Source of the DNA: Yponomeuta sedellus
Lineage: Eukaryota > Arthropoda > Insecta > Lepidoptera > Yponomeutidae
NCBI GenBank assembly: GCA_934045075.1
Contig: OW203732.1
Span: forward strand, 16,647,889-16,711,888
DNA length: 64,000 nt
Direction of reading: 5' to 3'
The notes beneath the pieces were generated by a model. The model was not told the origin of the DNA. It searched no databases and saw only the letters and a list, made by a program, of their open reading frames with translations. A program made the position numbers and the translations under genes. Below, one piece after another: positions 53,302 to 64,000 of the stretch; positions within the stretch are counted from its first letter, which is position 1; every line of letters begins with the position of its first letter.

Positions 53302-53505
53302 CACTATTTTTATTTTTAATACACTAACCCGTGCTAAGGACAATTTGTACGTAATACAGAGAATAGTGTAAAGAGGTTCGAAATGTCACTGATGCCGGTG
53401 TGAGTCGCCCATTGGCTCAGTTGAATAGAGCACTGGCACGGATAGCCAGAAGTCGCGGGTTCGAATCCCGGCATGGGTGGAATTTTTAGCCTCTAAATAG
53501 GTTTA
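53302..53505. repeat. T-family inverted composite, copy 12
   Basis: The duplication taacatata is at 53,293-53,301 and 53,506-53,514. A short left arm is the distal tail in reverse complement (aatacactaacccgtgctaa). It is joined to a direct piece from 'gtacgtaatacagagaatag' through the tRNA-like module to 'taaataggttta'. Confidence 0.8.
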
Positions 53506-53889
53506 TAACATATATACTAAAACTCTTGAGGTGAGTGACATAAGTGCTTTAATTAATTTCATACCTACGGTTAATTCAAAGGATATCAACGTTATGGCGT
53601 ATAGGTTGAGATATTCTATTATTCATCATCATATAGGTAATTGTCGTCAACCCACTGCTGTCCATTGCTTGTTATAGGCCTTTTCCCCAAAAGTCATCTC
53701 TCACGGTCCCTACCATCCCACCCATGGTTCTATTATTGCTTGGGTGATACTCAGTATCAGAAATACTAGAAATATCAGTACACTCACTATTAGACTATTT
53801 AACTCCTCTCCACATTACTAAATTTTATGGCTCCTCTTTCACGGTTTCGGTCACTTTCACTTTCACTTTCACTAAATTTCATGGCTCTT

Positions 53890-54335
53890 TTTTTCCATTT
53901 TAGTGCATTTAGGAATGATCTTCCCGTGGAAGTAAGAAAAGCAAAGTCCTTGGCTTGTTTTAAGGCATTGGGGAAATCCTACTACCTCACTGCATAAACT
54001 GGAGAACTGTTGCTTATATGTATTTAATTGTTAAGTATTTATCTTTAGGTATCTATGTATATTATTATTTAATATGTACATTATATCGTAGGTAAATAAA
54101 AGTAATTATATTCTCGCACTTTTTTGCTGTTTGTTATCAAAATATTTTCGATTTAATTATGTATGTACATGCACCACTTACCCACTATATTCTTCGTGCA
54201 ATCCACTCCATCCAAATGTCTGGAAGAGATCGCTCTTAGCGATAAGACCGCCAATTGTATAACATTACTTAGATTTAAGAAATTATGGTTGTAATATTTT
54301 TCTGGTTGTGCAATAAAGTGTTCTCTATCTATCCA
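53890..54335 (+). pseudogene. Family F: LINE ORF2 extreme C-terminus with 3' UTR
   Basis: A short frame from about 53,900 reads FRNDLPVEVRKAKSLACFKA and ends KSYYLTA-stop near 53,998. 'NDLP..VR.A.SL..FK..L' is the usual last block of Jockey/CR1-like ORF2 proteins. The 3' UTR of about 330 bp ends 'caataaagtgttctctatct' 'atcc', a short CTAT-type tail. Its 3' part matches 45,640-46,200 on the other strand. Confidence 0.65.
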
Positions 54336-55284
54336 TTAGCGTACGTTACCAACATTCACAACCCCGTCTCATCTTGCGCAGTCTCGGCTTGCAATACAAA
54401 CACTGCTCGTCCACTTGTAAAACAATCACTACTCTGACGTCAGAGCCGTCATCAATCATTGAACAACAAGTGCGAGCCAGTTTGCATGGCCATCGATCGT
54501 GCCGATGCCTGCATAGCGTCGGTGAGGCCTTGACATGGGGCCGTGGACCCTGCGGCCTATTCTCGCAGCTAATAGAGCCTTTGTACAGTAATTTTCTACG
54601 GGGTAGTGAAAGTTTCCCACGGAGGTTTAGTTGGGTTTTATTGATAATAAACGCCTAGCCGCGGTATGTTCCGCCTGGGTAAAGACTACGAACCGTTATT
54701 ATTTATAGGCTATAATATACTAGAACTCTGCATAATTGATTAAAAAAACTTCCTATAAAAAAAATATATCTGTGTAATTTACTTTTTTATGTACAATAAA
54801 GTGTTCTCCATGTATAAATTATTAGAACAATGCTATATCCATTGAAATTAACCTGCACATTTGTACCTGCGTAACAAGCTTTTAATGTTCTATAAGACGG
54901 CTAAGAATGAAATCTGTTAACATGTCGGTACTTACTCCCGATTCCCGTATTCTAAGGCTGGCTTGCACCACTTTATTACCTGTAAACTGTGGCTTAAACC
55001 TCATTTAACTATTAAATAAAAATTAAAAACCGACTTCTGTACACTAAGACACGAAAACGCAGAAATTTATTAACCGTGGCTTAAAGAGCACTTAACGAAA
55101 AAAAATCATACAAAAGTAGCTTTATATGGGGGCTCAATATGTTACATTGAAAAGTCAGCGGAACAGGCTTGTCTACTAATTTAGTCTTACCAACTGTCAT
55201 TCTGTGTTTTGAATGCTATTAGTGCTATTATTGCTTTTAATGCTATTGAATGAATTCAGAATTACGCTAAGCAAATAGTTAACT
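54336..55284. other. Stretch with a GC-richer block
   Basis: 54,360-54,680 is less AT-rich and includes 'ctctgacgtcagag' (a palindromic CRE-like word). A 94-codon plus-strand ORF there has no motif. It is a possible promoter or unrecognised repeat; nothing is called. Confidence 0.3.
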
Positions 55285-55337
55285 GTAGTTCTGTCTGTCT
55301 CTTTGAATTTCTCAGAAAAGAGCGTGACAGACCGTTA

Positions 55338-56550
55338 CACAGGCTGCTACTTATGTAATTTTAAACGAAATGTCTGACCTCCATGGTCAAATTCGTTCTT
55401 TTTTTTAAATACTGACCGCTAATATTTTTCTCTTATATACGTAAGAGTTTTGTTTTTGTTGGGCTTAAAATGTCATATCGCTGAAAAAATGGAACTCACT
55501 CGTGAAAATATTTGTGCTATGATTTATTACGACTCGTACATCAAAAACGACTGTGTATCACTGGTTTAGTGAGTTTAATCGCGGGCGCAGTAAGCTCACG
55601 GACGATGTTAAAGAAGGTCGCCCGAAATCGGTGGTTGTGCCACAAAATATTGAAGCTGTGCGAAAACTAATAATGCAAGACCGCCATGTTACATATCGCG
55701 AGATAGAGGCTATTCTGGGTATATGTATGACGAGCATTCATAGGATATTACATTAACATTGTCTGTAAAAAAAATTTGTTCGCGTTGGATCCCGCACAAC
55801 TTAACTCAGGATCAAAAAGATGCTCTCGTCGAATGGTGCAAGAAAACCTTTTAAAAAATTCAACGGAGGCGACTCAAAATCTGTTTCTAATATCTACAAG
55901 GTGACGAATCCTGGTTCTACGCGTACAATCCCGAAACTAAACAACAATCAACAGTTTGGGTGTTTCAAAATGAGCCGAACCCTACGAAAGTGGCTCATGC
56001 AATAAGCACTGAAAAGCAAATGGTAGCCTGCTTTTTTGGTATTAATGGCCATGTGGCTTTGTGGTATTGTTACTACTGGAGAATCGCAGAACGGTTAATT
56101 CGGAGTGGTACACGACCATTTGTTTGCCGGAAGTATTTGAAGAAATACGCCAAAACAACCAGCGACGCAGAATCATACTTCACCATGACAATGCCAGCTG
56201 TCATACATCTCAGGAAACAACTACATTTTTGGATGGTCAAAAAGTAGAATTGACGGGTCATCCACCGTACAGCCCGATTTGGCTCCCAATGATTTCTATT
56301 TATTCCCAAATGTAAAGAATAAATTACGTGGTCAACGATTTTCGACCCGTGAAGATGCCGTAGATGCGTTCAAACAGCACGTTTTGGAGATGCCTCAATC
56401 AGAGTGGAAAAAGTGTTTTACAAATTGGTTTCATCGAATGCAAAAGTGCATCGATCATAGTGGAGAATACTTTGAAAAACAATAAAAGCATATTTAGCCA
56501 TATACATTTGTTTATTTTTTCTATTCCGCATACATAAGTAGCAGCCCTCG
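55338..56550 (+). mobile_element. Mariner element with decayed transposase
   Basis: The element is 1,213 bp. The TIRs match apart from two bases near the tips: cacaggctgctacttatgta at the left; at the right the complement ends tacataagtagcagccctcg. TA flanks are at 55,336-55,337 and 56,551-56,552. The transposase frame starts near 55,489 (MELTRENICAMIYYD). After frameshifts it reads WFSEFNRGRSKLTDDVKEGR, the helix-turn-helix part DRHVTYREIEAILGI, LHHDNASCHTS (second catalytic Asp) and, after a one-base deletion near 56,277, the APNDFYLFP region of the third Asp. It ends GEYFEKQ at 56,485. Mariner transposases cut and paste at TA with a DD34D catalytic triad. Several frameshifts and an internal stop make this copy inactive. 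Confidence 0.9.
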
Positions 56551-56674
56551 TACTTAAGTATTTACTAAGTGAAATTCTCAATTCATAAACCAGCTCTAAA
56601 GCCTAGTTTCCGGATTGAGAATTTAACCTTAGTACTGTCTCTTGGAATTTCTCAGAAAAGTACGTGACAGAACG

Positions 56675-57009
56675 AATTTTAAAAACCTATTTAGAGGCTA
56701 AAAATTCCACCCATGCCGGGATTCGAACCCGCGACCTCTGGCTATACGTGCCCGCGCTCGTTCCAACTGAGCTAATGGGTGACTTACCGGCATCAGTGAA
56801 ATTTCGAACCTCTTTACAATATTCTCTGTATTACGTACAGGCGGCGACAACTGGCTGAAGTAATTTGCATCACCTGCAGTCCCGAAATACCTACTTTGCA
56901 GTTAGGTTTTACATCGGAATGATATCCCTGTACCCACATGATTATATTATTTTTAGCCTCTAAATAGGTTTTTAAAATTGTCCTTAGCACGGGTTAGTGC
57001 ATTAAAAAT
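56675..57009. repeat. T-family composite, copy 13
   Basis: The duplication cagaacg is at 56,668-56,674 and 57,010-57,016. A near-full unit in reverse complement (tRNA-like module about 56,706-56,780) runs to 'acccacatgattatattatt'. It flips to a direct piece 'tagcctctaaataggttttt' plus the distal tail 'ccttagcacgggttagtgca'. Confidence 0.8.
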
Positions 57010-57050
57010 CAGAACGTATTTACTTAGTGAAATTCTCAATTCAGAAACCA

Positions 57051-58892
57051 GCTCTTAGAGTTACTTTGTTAGTCTTCCTTGAGGCAGTTGACCATTTGGT
57101 TACACAGGTACTAACAATCTACGTTTACGGTGAAACCGTCTACCTGCGCCACCAAAACTCTTATCAAACATTGCACAGATGCGAGTTACCAAGCAAAAAG
57201 GAGTACTCATACGAGTGTCTAACAGTTGTTTGTCGATTTCTACACTGTTTAACGTTACAGACTGTGGAAGTTGCTGATTGGATTAAGAGTTTCCTCGGAT
57301 GTACACCACACCGTGAGCGTGAGCTTAGAGCCTTGTGGGAAAGTTTGAGCTAACACTGGAATTTGGATTTAATCTAATGAATGAGTATAAGAAGTGTCCT
57401 TAGTACAGCGAGGTCTACATACATACGATTTATCACACGAATTCCAGAATGAACTTTAATACAGTTTAATATAATACCTTACATCTGGGATCGTTCTAGA
57501 GTAAATTTAAAAAAAAAACTAGGTACAGCTTGAAAACGCACTCAACAGCTATCTCAGAGGTAGAAGTGATTTATGATAAGACTCATGATCTCGAAGAAAA
57601 CGCCGATTATATTGAGTTATCTTTGAAGCCTATCATATCATATAGAAGACGATCTAAAGAACGCTAGTCCTACCTTGTATGGTCAAAAAACAGCGTACCT
57701 ATCTCAAGAAACGATAACCAATGTTTACCGATAGCGATCTGATGAGTGTACTCAGACAACTGTTGCCTTTGGGGAAGAAACCGACTAGAAGTTTACAATT
57801 TCAACTTAGTTCTAAGTATAATCAACCTAATTTTAAGTCGAGTAGCAGAAGGTGTAATAATATATTGAGTGAATGTTTGTCTTTTTAAAGAGAAACTTAA
57901 AAAACAAACAAAAAGAACTAACGTCTTTCTATAATAAAAGTTCAATTGTAAATGTATATTAAATTTACTATCCACGTCCTCTGTCGTGGGCGTGAAAACT
58001 GCACGTGAATCAATTAATATGAATAAATAAACGCACCGAGTTATATATTTTAGCATCGTTTGACTCGTCGAGTCAGGTCGCTTGAGTTTTTTCGAGGGTT
58101 TTATACTAGCGGTCAATTTACTAATAGGACGAAGAGGGGGGCGTTTATTATAAACATTATGAGTTTCAAAAGAATTCGTTAACAAGTGAAAGAAACTCAA
58201 AAAATGTTAGAATATATTTACTTAGTACTTTGTTGACTTTTTTACAATTCATGATTCATCACAATACTAAAAAATACTAATACCGGTCAAAAAAAAAAAT
58301 GCACTATGCAGTCAACGTAATTTAGAATGTAAGTGTGAAAGTAGTCAAGTGTTACTAGAATATGCTATATAAAATTTAAAGGCAGGCAGACTTTATACGA
58401 TATCATAATAACCTTCGTATATTCTATTTAAAAGCGCGACTGCACGGAAATATTATGTTAAGCCGCCTGTAGACAACCCACACACCATTATTTTTATAGC
58501 CTTCTCTTTGATATGCGATTTCGTACTAAGCACTCAGGGTGAATTTTCTTTAAACATTTTCTGCATACGATCGATTGAATATTCACACAAAAAAGTTACA
58601 TAATGATAGTTTTAAAATTAATTATTAATTAATATATTAAGTTCGCTTTGAAACAAATCTCATGTAATGATATTTCGAATTTACTATTTGCAATAAAGAA
58701 TATATTATCATTAATTACCTATATAATATCTAGTTTTACTTGCAACGTCCAAAAGGTCACAGTTTGTCTAAAATTTCGAATAAAATAATTGATTTGATAT
58801 ACCTACCCGAATTCAAATAGAGTTCCGAACAATTATGTTCCAATTGAACACAAACCAAAGCACAGATTAACTATTTCAACGATTATTTTTTT
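57051..58892. other. Stretch with an unassigned plus-strand ORF
   Basis: A 108-codon ORF at 57,027-57,353 includes CLTVVCRFLHCLTLQ and HRERELRALWESLS. It has a balanced composition but no motif I know, and it begins inside a repeat unit. The rest is AT-rich without recognisable elements. Confidence 0.3.
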
Positions 58893-59020
58893 CCTTTTTT
58901 TGTCCATTTTTTCTCAAAAATGATCTAGATTTTGAAATGGCCACCTAGTTCAACTTGGAAAGCAGTTGCAGCTTCTGTGCTTCTTTGAATAAAACCCTTT
59001 TGATTTCATTGATTACATCG
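58893..59020 (+). repeat. Family H repeat
   Basis: 'aaaaatgatctagattttga' 'aatggccacctagttcaact' and 'ctttgaataaaacccttttg' match 36,457-36,590. Confidence 0.55.
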
Positions 59021-60059
59021 TAACTTGACAAAGTGCAGACTCAAACTTACTATAGGCAGTTCTCTATATACGTACATACTTCTACAATCTACTCCGCCCA
59101 TGTCAATTTGCATTCTAAACTCGTTTGAATTTGTAATTGATGATTTATGCCTAGTGTGTGTACTGGCCCAGCCTGTCTGTACCGCCAGAGTTGGGAATGC
59201 CTAATGCCCCACTGAATAGTTTAGAGAACGCTATCAACGTGCTTGTCGATGCTTGCTGATAGAATTTTAACGAGTTTTTATTCTTCACTCTTGCCCTTTC
59301 AGCAACCGCTGCTTCACTCTTCCACTAGCTTGTGTTAGATTTTCATGATCGTATAAGTCGGGGGCTGACCGTCTGTGTGCCTAAATCAGTTACTAATATG
59401 AGATCAATTTAGGGTTATACTTCTTTAAAATATGTGTCTACATATACAATCCACAATCAACAAAAATGTGAACTAAATTATGTATGACATCCACATCAAA
59501 TATGCCTATCGGAAAACCCATCATCTCGTTAACAAAATACCTTGGATGCTAAACAAATTCATAATAGAGTGTTTTGTCAGCCTAGTTTTATTTCTACTGA
59601 TTTTTTTTGACACACAAGTCGCTTTCCTACGTCGTATATAACTTTACAAATCCTAAAATATCTTCCGGGCTTAGGGCTGACACGGCCCAATCCTTCTTAG
59701 CAGTAAATATTTGGTTATTTGGCAGAAGTAGCGCCACCGTTTGATACAATTTATGCTACAAACTGAGACAAAAACTCGTATAAAATAAAATGTGTGCAGG
59801 CTACAAAACCACAACATCATTGCACTTCATTTAAGATCTACGTTGACACTCAGTCCGAGCGTGCTAACATTTAGTTTACTAATTGGAACGTGTTTGAGGT
59901 CTTATTCCATGGATAAAATCTCAGCCATCAGAAATTCGACTGAGGAAAAAGTATAATATAGTAGTTTATATGCTATACTTTTCTGTATAAATGTTACTTT
60001 GAGAATGAGAATGTAGGAATGAGGAGACTTCAGTATAACAACAAAAGAATAATCTATAC
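59021..60059. other. AT-rich stretch, nothing recognised
   Basis: No feature was identified. Confidence 0.5.
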
Positions 60060-60245
60060 TATAAAAATGAAGCGCTGAATGTGTTGGTAAGCGCAAATCT
60101 CGAGAGCAGCTGAACCGATTACGCTACGCTAATTCTTTTTTTAGTATATTCCTTGAAGTACGAGGATGGTTCTTACGGAGAGAAAAATAAAAAAATTAAA
60201 GAATCGACTGTTAGGCGGTACGAAGTTCGCTGGGCCAGCTAGTAA
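60060..60245 (+). repeat. Widespread insect repeat, possibly Helitron-derived
   Basis: 'gagcagctgaaccgattacg', 'ctaattctttttttagtata' 'ttccttgaagtacgaggatg' and the end 'gttcgctgggccagctagta' are words I associate with a very common arthropod repeat. The CTAGT-like end recalls Helitron 3' ends, but a diagnostic 3' hairpin is not clear. The class is uncertain. Confidence 0.45.
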
Positions 60246-61046
60246 TAAATAATTATTGAGTTTCTTTTTCAACAAGATATAGAACGTTTTTCTGTGAACG
60301 TCAAAATTAAACCGAGGTTTTTCAGAGCTCTAACCAGAAAACTTTGGGTACAAAAGTCAAAACTTTCGCAAAGAAATAATCGTGACTATTCAAATCAAAA
60401 CGCCGCCGGCAGAACTAGAACTTATTGACATCGGTTGGTTTCCTTAACACAAAAATATATTGTGTCGATATAAACACTAGTTCCTTGTAGTCTAAGGCAC
60501 GTCTTTTTATTTAGGTACTACGTTTAACCCAATCAATGTAAGTTCTGATTCGAATATTCCAGTAAATACGGTGATAATTACTACCTGGATGTGTACATTC
60601 TTTGTGTCGGACGTAATTACTACCTTTAGTGGCTTTCAAACAGTGGCAACCAATTCTACAACGATTACAATGCTTTGCTGTTGGGAAATTGGAAGTTACA
60701 GAAACTATGACGGAAATAAGACTACCACAGGTAAGAAGACTGTTTATTTTCTTTCGCTTTTATTTATGAAAACTTAATTCTTCTAAAACACTCCTCAGAG
60801 GCAGTTCATAATCTTTGGTTACGTAAAGGAAAAGTCCTGGTGAAGTCTGTACCACAAACTATTTTATGGGGCTTTTTAAACCGTTATTGGCTTTTATGGA
60901 ATGTTTTGAAGGAGTGTGTGTTTATGAATAATACCGTTTATGTATGGTGTTTTCATGTTCGGCATCAAGGGTCAAGGCATTTTTGCCTTTTTAGAAACGT
61001 AAGCCTTTATAATAGCGTCTCGACACCAAACGGCACAATGACTCTG
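60246..61046. other. Stretch without recognised gene
   Basis: Short plus-strand ORFs at 60,571-60,777 and 60,840-61,073 have no motif. Confidence 0.4.
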
Positions 61047-61215
61047 TTGACGGGCTCTGTGGCGCAGCGGTAATGCATCTGCCTACCATGCGTGACCTCC
61101 CAGGTTCAAGCCCCGGTTGGGGACAAAAAAACCCCAGGTCTTGGATGTTAACATGTTTGTGATGTCGCTGTTTATGGTTCCCACAACACAAGGTATCTTC
61201 GTGTGGGACCAGAAG
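61047..61215 (+). repeat. tRNA-derived SINE, family M
   Basis: The head is 'ctctgtggcgcagcggtaat' 'gcatctgcctaccatgcgtg', the B box 'aggttcaagcccc', the body 'caggtcttggatgttaacat' and the tail 'tatcttcgtgtgggaccaga'. Confidence 0.75.
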
Positions 61216-61275
61216 CATTATATCTTCCTTAGGGAAGAGACCCGTGCCCCTCGGTGGGGACATAATGGGTGATGA
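61216..61275 (+). repeat. 5S-derived SINE tail with GAT repeat
   Basis: 'gggaagagacccgtgcccct' 'cggtggggacataatgggtg' 'atgatgatg': the distal body and tail of the subfamily at 12,121. Confidence 0.65.
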
Positions 61276-63006
61276 TGATGCTCTCACCATCATCATATCA
61301 TTATTACTATCTCGGTAGTCATTGAAAAAAAATTTCAATAAAAAAGTTGCCAACTATAGCCAAAACCAGCAGATATGACTTACCACAGTTATAGTTAATA
61401 CTAGATGGAATTTCAGTTAAAACTTTAAAACGAAAACCCAAAAAAATATGTGAATAAAATAGAAAATAACCAAGTAGCCAGCAACCAGATTGCAACCGGG
61501 ACCAACCTAGGTGGCTTGCAATCAATCATAATACTGAATTTAGGTCCCAACTGCGTAATGCCCGTTCTGCAGTCGTGTTGTTGGTAATATTTTATTTAAG
61601 TTTTGCTCGTATTTGATTTGTTTTTTTTTTCTACACATTTACTACACAAGGTCGTTTTGACATTTTGATTATAAACAGAATTAAAAAAATAGAGAACTGA
61701 TTGTAAAATATAGATTTTTTTTTATGCTGACTTCATATACCTAGCTATAACTCCCTCTCAAATACGATGCAAAATTGCGGGATATTATTTTTCAAAACAT
61801 ATCCATTGGGTTAGGAGTTATGAAGGAACATAGACCCTGCCGTACATACCTACATACGAGATAAACACATTATTCGCCTTTTAGGTTCTGCAACACTGGG
61901 GTAAATATGTTCAGTAAATATATCTTTCAAAAGCACCAATAATATTAATATTTTTATTGAATCCCGAAATCCTGAGAGCCTGCTTTACACTCGGTATTAG
62001 GTAGGTTAATTAGTAACTGCATGCTAACTAAACTTACATTTCGAGTCAAATCAATGCAAAATTGTGATAGTACGAGTATTTATAGCCCTACGTCTACTCA
62101 CCAACTGTATATTTATCTTTATACAGGGTTATTTTCGGAAGCGCCATTCCTAAAACACCATTAATTTGTGTTTCACAACTTTTATCGAAGTTTAACATTA
62201 TAGGATTGAATTTGCGCTTCATGTGCGCTAACAATATTGCAGCCTTCAGTTACTGTATAGAATGATGTCCGTGCTATGTAATTTATACGGTTTTAACATG
62301 GTATAAACAGCGCTAGATAAACCGAGACAAATCATAAAAGTTAAAAGAAAATGAAAAATTTTACACGAAAATTTCAAAAGTCTTCTAAATAACTAACTCT
62401 TAACGCCAGTTTTTAAAATTTGCACACTTTTAACCGTGTATTAACCTCATTCCGACAATAACTAATAATATCTGTGGTCGGTCACTAATCAAACTCCAAC
62501 AAATTCGTAGAGGTATACAATCTTTCAATCTTGTCCTTTACATCAGTTTACAATTTATTTAAATCTGCTGCAATTTCCTGCGTTTCCATTTCCTACCTCA
62601 GATTTTCTCCCTCGATAATACCGCTGTTCATAATAAAACAGTAATATCTCCACTGAGTTCACTTTTACAAGATTCCCTTTGCGAAAGATTAAAATAACGG
62701 AACGCCCTCCATTTCATTGAGGCTCTGTATAAATATTATGTCAATGCACTAAGGGAATGCACCAATGTGAATAAACCTTAGACATAATAGTTTAAAGCAA
62801 AATATCGCTTGCTAATAAGAATAGTTGCATGGTTCATTAATTTCCTCGTTTTAGAGAGGCAACGGAGAATTATCACATTTATAAATCAAAGATCCTAAAG
62901 ATTTACTTGTCATTTTTAAGGGAATGTTTTAGATAGGTTTTCAGAACCTTCCCTTAAAGCATTTTATCGATATATTGAGCTATTTTATAACATGAAATGC
63001 CACAAG
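61276..63006. other. AT-rich stretch, nothing recognised
   Basis: No gene or repeat shared with the window was identified. Confidence 0.5.
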
Positions 63007-63018
63007 TTATACACATTA

Positions 63019-63761
63019 TTATTCTATTTTTATTTTTAATGCACTAACCCGTGCTAAGGAACAAATTTAAAAACCTATTTAGAGGCTAAAAATTTCACCC
63101 ATGCCGGGATTCGAACCCGCAACCTCTGGCTATCCGTGCCAGCGCTCTACCAATTGAGCCAATGGGCGACTCACGGCATCAGTGAAATTTCGAACCTCTT
63201 TACACTATTCTCTGTATTACGTTCAGGCAGCGACATCTGACTTAAGCAAATTGCATTACTTACAGCCCCGACTACCTACTTTGCAGTTAGGTTTTAACAT
63301 CGGAACGATATCACTGTACCCACATGATTATTCTAATAACAACAAATTTAAATAGGTTTTTAAATTTGTTCCTTAGCACGGGTTAGTGCATTAAAAATAA
63401 AAATAGAATCCCGGCATGGGTGAAATTTTTAGCCTCTAAATAGGTTTCTAAATTTGTTCCTTAGCACGGGTTAGTGCATTAAAAATAAAAATAGAATAAT
63501 CATGTGGGTACAGTGATATCGTTCCGATGTTAAAACCTAACTGCAAAGTAGGTAGTCGGGGCTGTAAGTAATGCAATTTGCTTAAGTCAGATGTCGCTGC
63601 CTGTACGTAATACAGAGAATAGTGTAAAGAGGTTCGAAATTTCACTGATGCCGTGAGTCGCCCATTGGCTCAATTGGTAGAGCGCTGGCACGGATAGCCA
63701 GAGGTTGCGGGTTCGAATCCCGGCATGGGTGAAATTTTTAGCCTCTAAATAGGTTTTTAAA
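63019..63761. repeat. T-family multimeric composite, copy 14 (largest)
   Basis: It is flanked by a perfect 12-bp duplication ttatacacatta (63,007-63,018 and 63,762-63,773), so 743 bp entered together. From the left: one full unit in reverse complement with distal tail (63,019-63,340); a direct distal piece from 'taaataggtttttaaatttg'; a partial direct unit starting inside the tRNA-like 3' part (atcccggcatgggtg); then a complete direct unit (about 63,452-63,760, 309 bp) ending 'taggtttttaa'. At least three unit segments are joined, two of them head to tail. Confidence 0.85.
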
Positions 63762-63802
63762 TTATACACATTAGTCGTAAAAAGTAAGTTTCGATATCTA
63801 TA

Positions 63803-64000
63803 TCATGTCCCCACTGTCGGCGACCAGGTCTCTTCCTGCATCGCAGGAATTATAGGCCATACTCCACCACGGGGACCAAGTCCGGGTTGGTGGAAGATTG
63901 TAAGACAGTAGCGGGCCTTACTGTCGGAAGTTATCAAACCGCCCATAAGGCCTCTGACGTGGCTTAGCGACTGCCATTATATGACAGCCGGCACCAACGG
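63803..64000 (-). repeat. 5S-derived SINE, copy 11, cut by the window end
   Basis: Tail and body in reverse complement: 'ggtctcttcctgcatcgcag', 'ggccttactgtcggaagtta', 'atgacagccggcaccaacgg'. Confidence 0.8.

Larger units (their letters stand above)
55285..57050 (+). repeat. Two copies of an unnamed unit of about 90 bp, each split by another element
   Basis: Unit 1: 'tctctttgaatttctcagaa' 'aagagcgtgacagaccgtta', mariner, then 'agtatttactaagtgaaatt' 'ctcaattcataaaccagctc'. Unit 2 (from about 56,633): 'tctcttggaatttctcagaa' 'aagtacgtgacagaacg', T copy 13, then 'tatttacttagtgaaattct' 'caattcagaaaccagctc'. The two insertion points differ by only about 3 bp in unit coordinates. Confidence 0.7.

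Noticed and set aside
54374..54658. First exon or promoter of the two-TM gene
   Set aside because: It is GC-richer with a CRE-like word, but no donor, initiator or phase link to the visible exons nearly 40 kb away could be shown.
57027..57353. 108-codon ORF as a gene
   Set aside because: It starts inside a repeated unit and has no motif I recognise; it could not be supported from sequence alone.

Overview
This window is a piece of an insect nuclear genome, most likely from a moth or butterfly. The guess rests on AT-rich sequence crowded with short retroposons, RTE-type tails of the 'cagcagtgggga' kind ending in GAT repeats, a mariner element, and tRNA-derived SINEs starting 'gacgacctcNgtggc' that resemble lepidopteran families. 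Nothing in it looks prokaryotic or viral, and no intact tRNA or rRNA gene was found.

One host gene is supported. It lies on the minus strand between 16,550 and 11,768, as five coding exons whose splice sites and reading phases agree exactly (259 visible codons plus a stop). It encodes a protein with two membrane spans and long low-complexity tails. Its 5' exons are not visible. Next to its second visible exon, the exon end plus splice donor has been duplicated in tandem about every 116 bp (14,233-14,670). An exon-4 fragment also lies in the last intron.

The rest is layered mobile DNA. A complete, apparently intact two-ORF non-LTR retrotransposon of the CR1/L2 group (20,872-25,096) sits inside a TIR element whose uninterrupted relative is at 38,986-39,179. 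Broken pieces of other LINEs lie at 12,441-12,690, 33,745-34,150, 48,398-49,474 and 53,890-54,335 (partner 45,640-46,200). A decayed mariner with TIRs and TA flanks is at 55,338-56,550.

Five groups of short elements dominate. (T) A roughly 308-bp unit has a tRNA-like module near one end. Fourteen copies are present, most with 7-14 bp target duplications. Several are head-to-tail or inverted joins of more than one unit. (5S) About fifteen pieces of a SINE whose 5' part resembles the 5S rRNA internal promoter. (A and B) Two hairpin-forming retroposon families have the same layout and 9-13 bp target duplications. (M and D) tRNA-derived SINEs. (E) A short retroposon with a TATG-type tail, from which two very long tetranucleotide arrays grow (34,666-34,795 and 44,863-45,060).

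Inverted 'tail-to-tail' copies recur in families T, A, B, D, E and 5S. Nested insertions give a relative order of events at several loci. The best candidates for something undescribed are family T (possible multimeric or circular template), the A/B hairpin retroposons, the 5S-derived SINE, the duplicated splice donor, and two abutting perfect hairpins with the same TTAG loop at 51,793-51,912.
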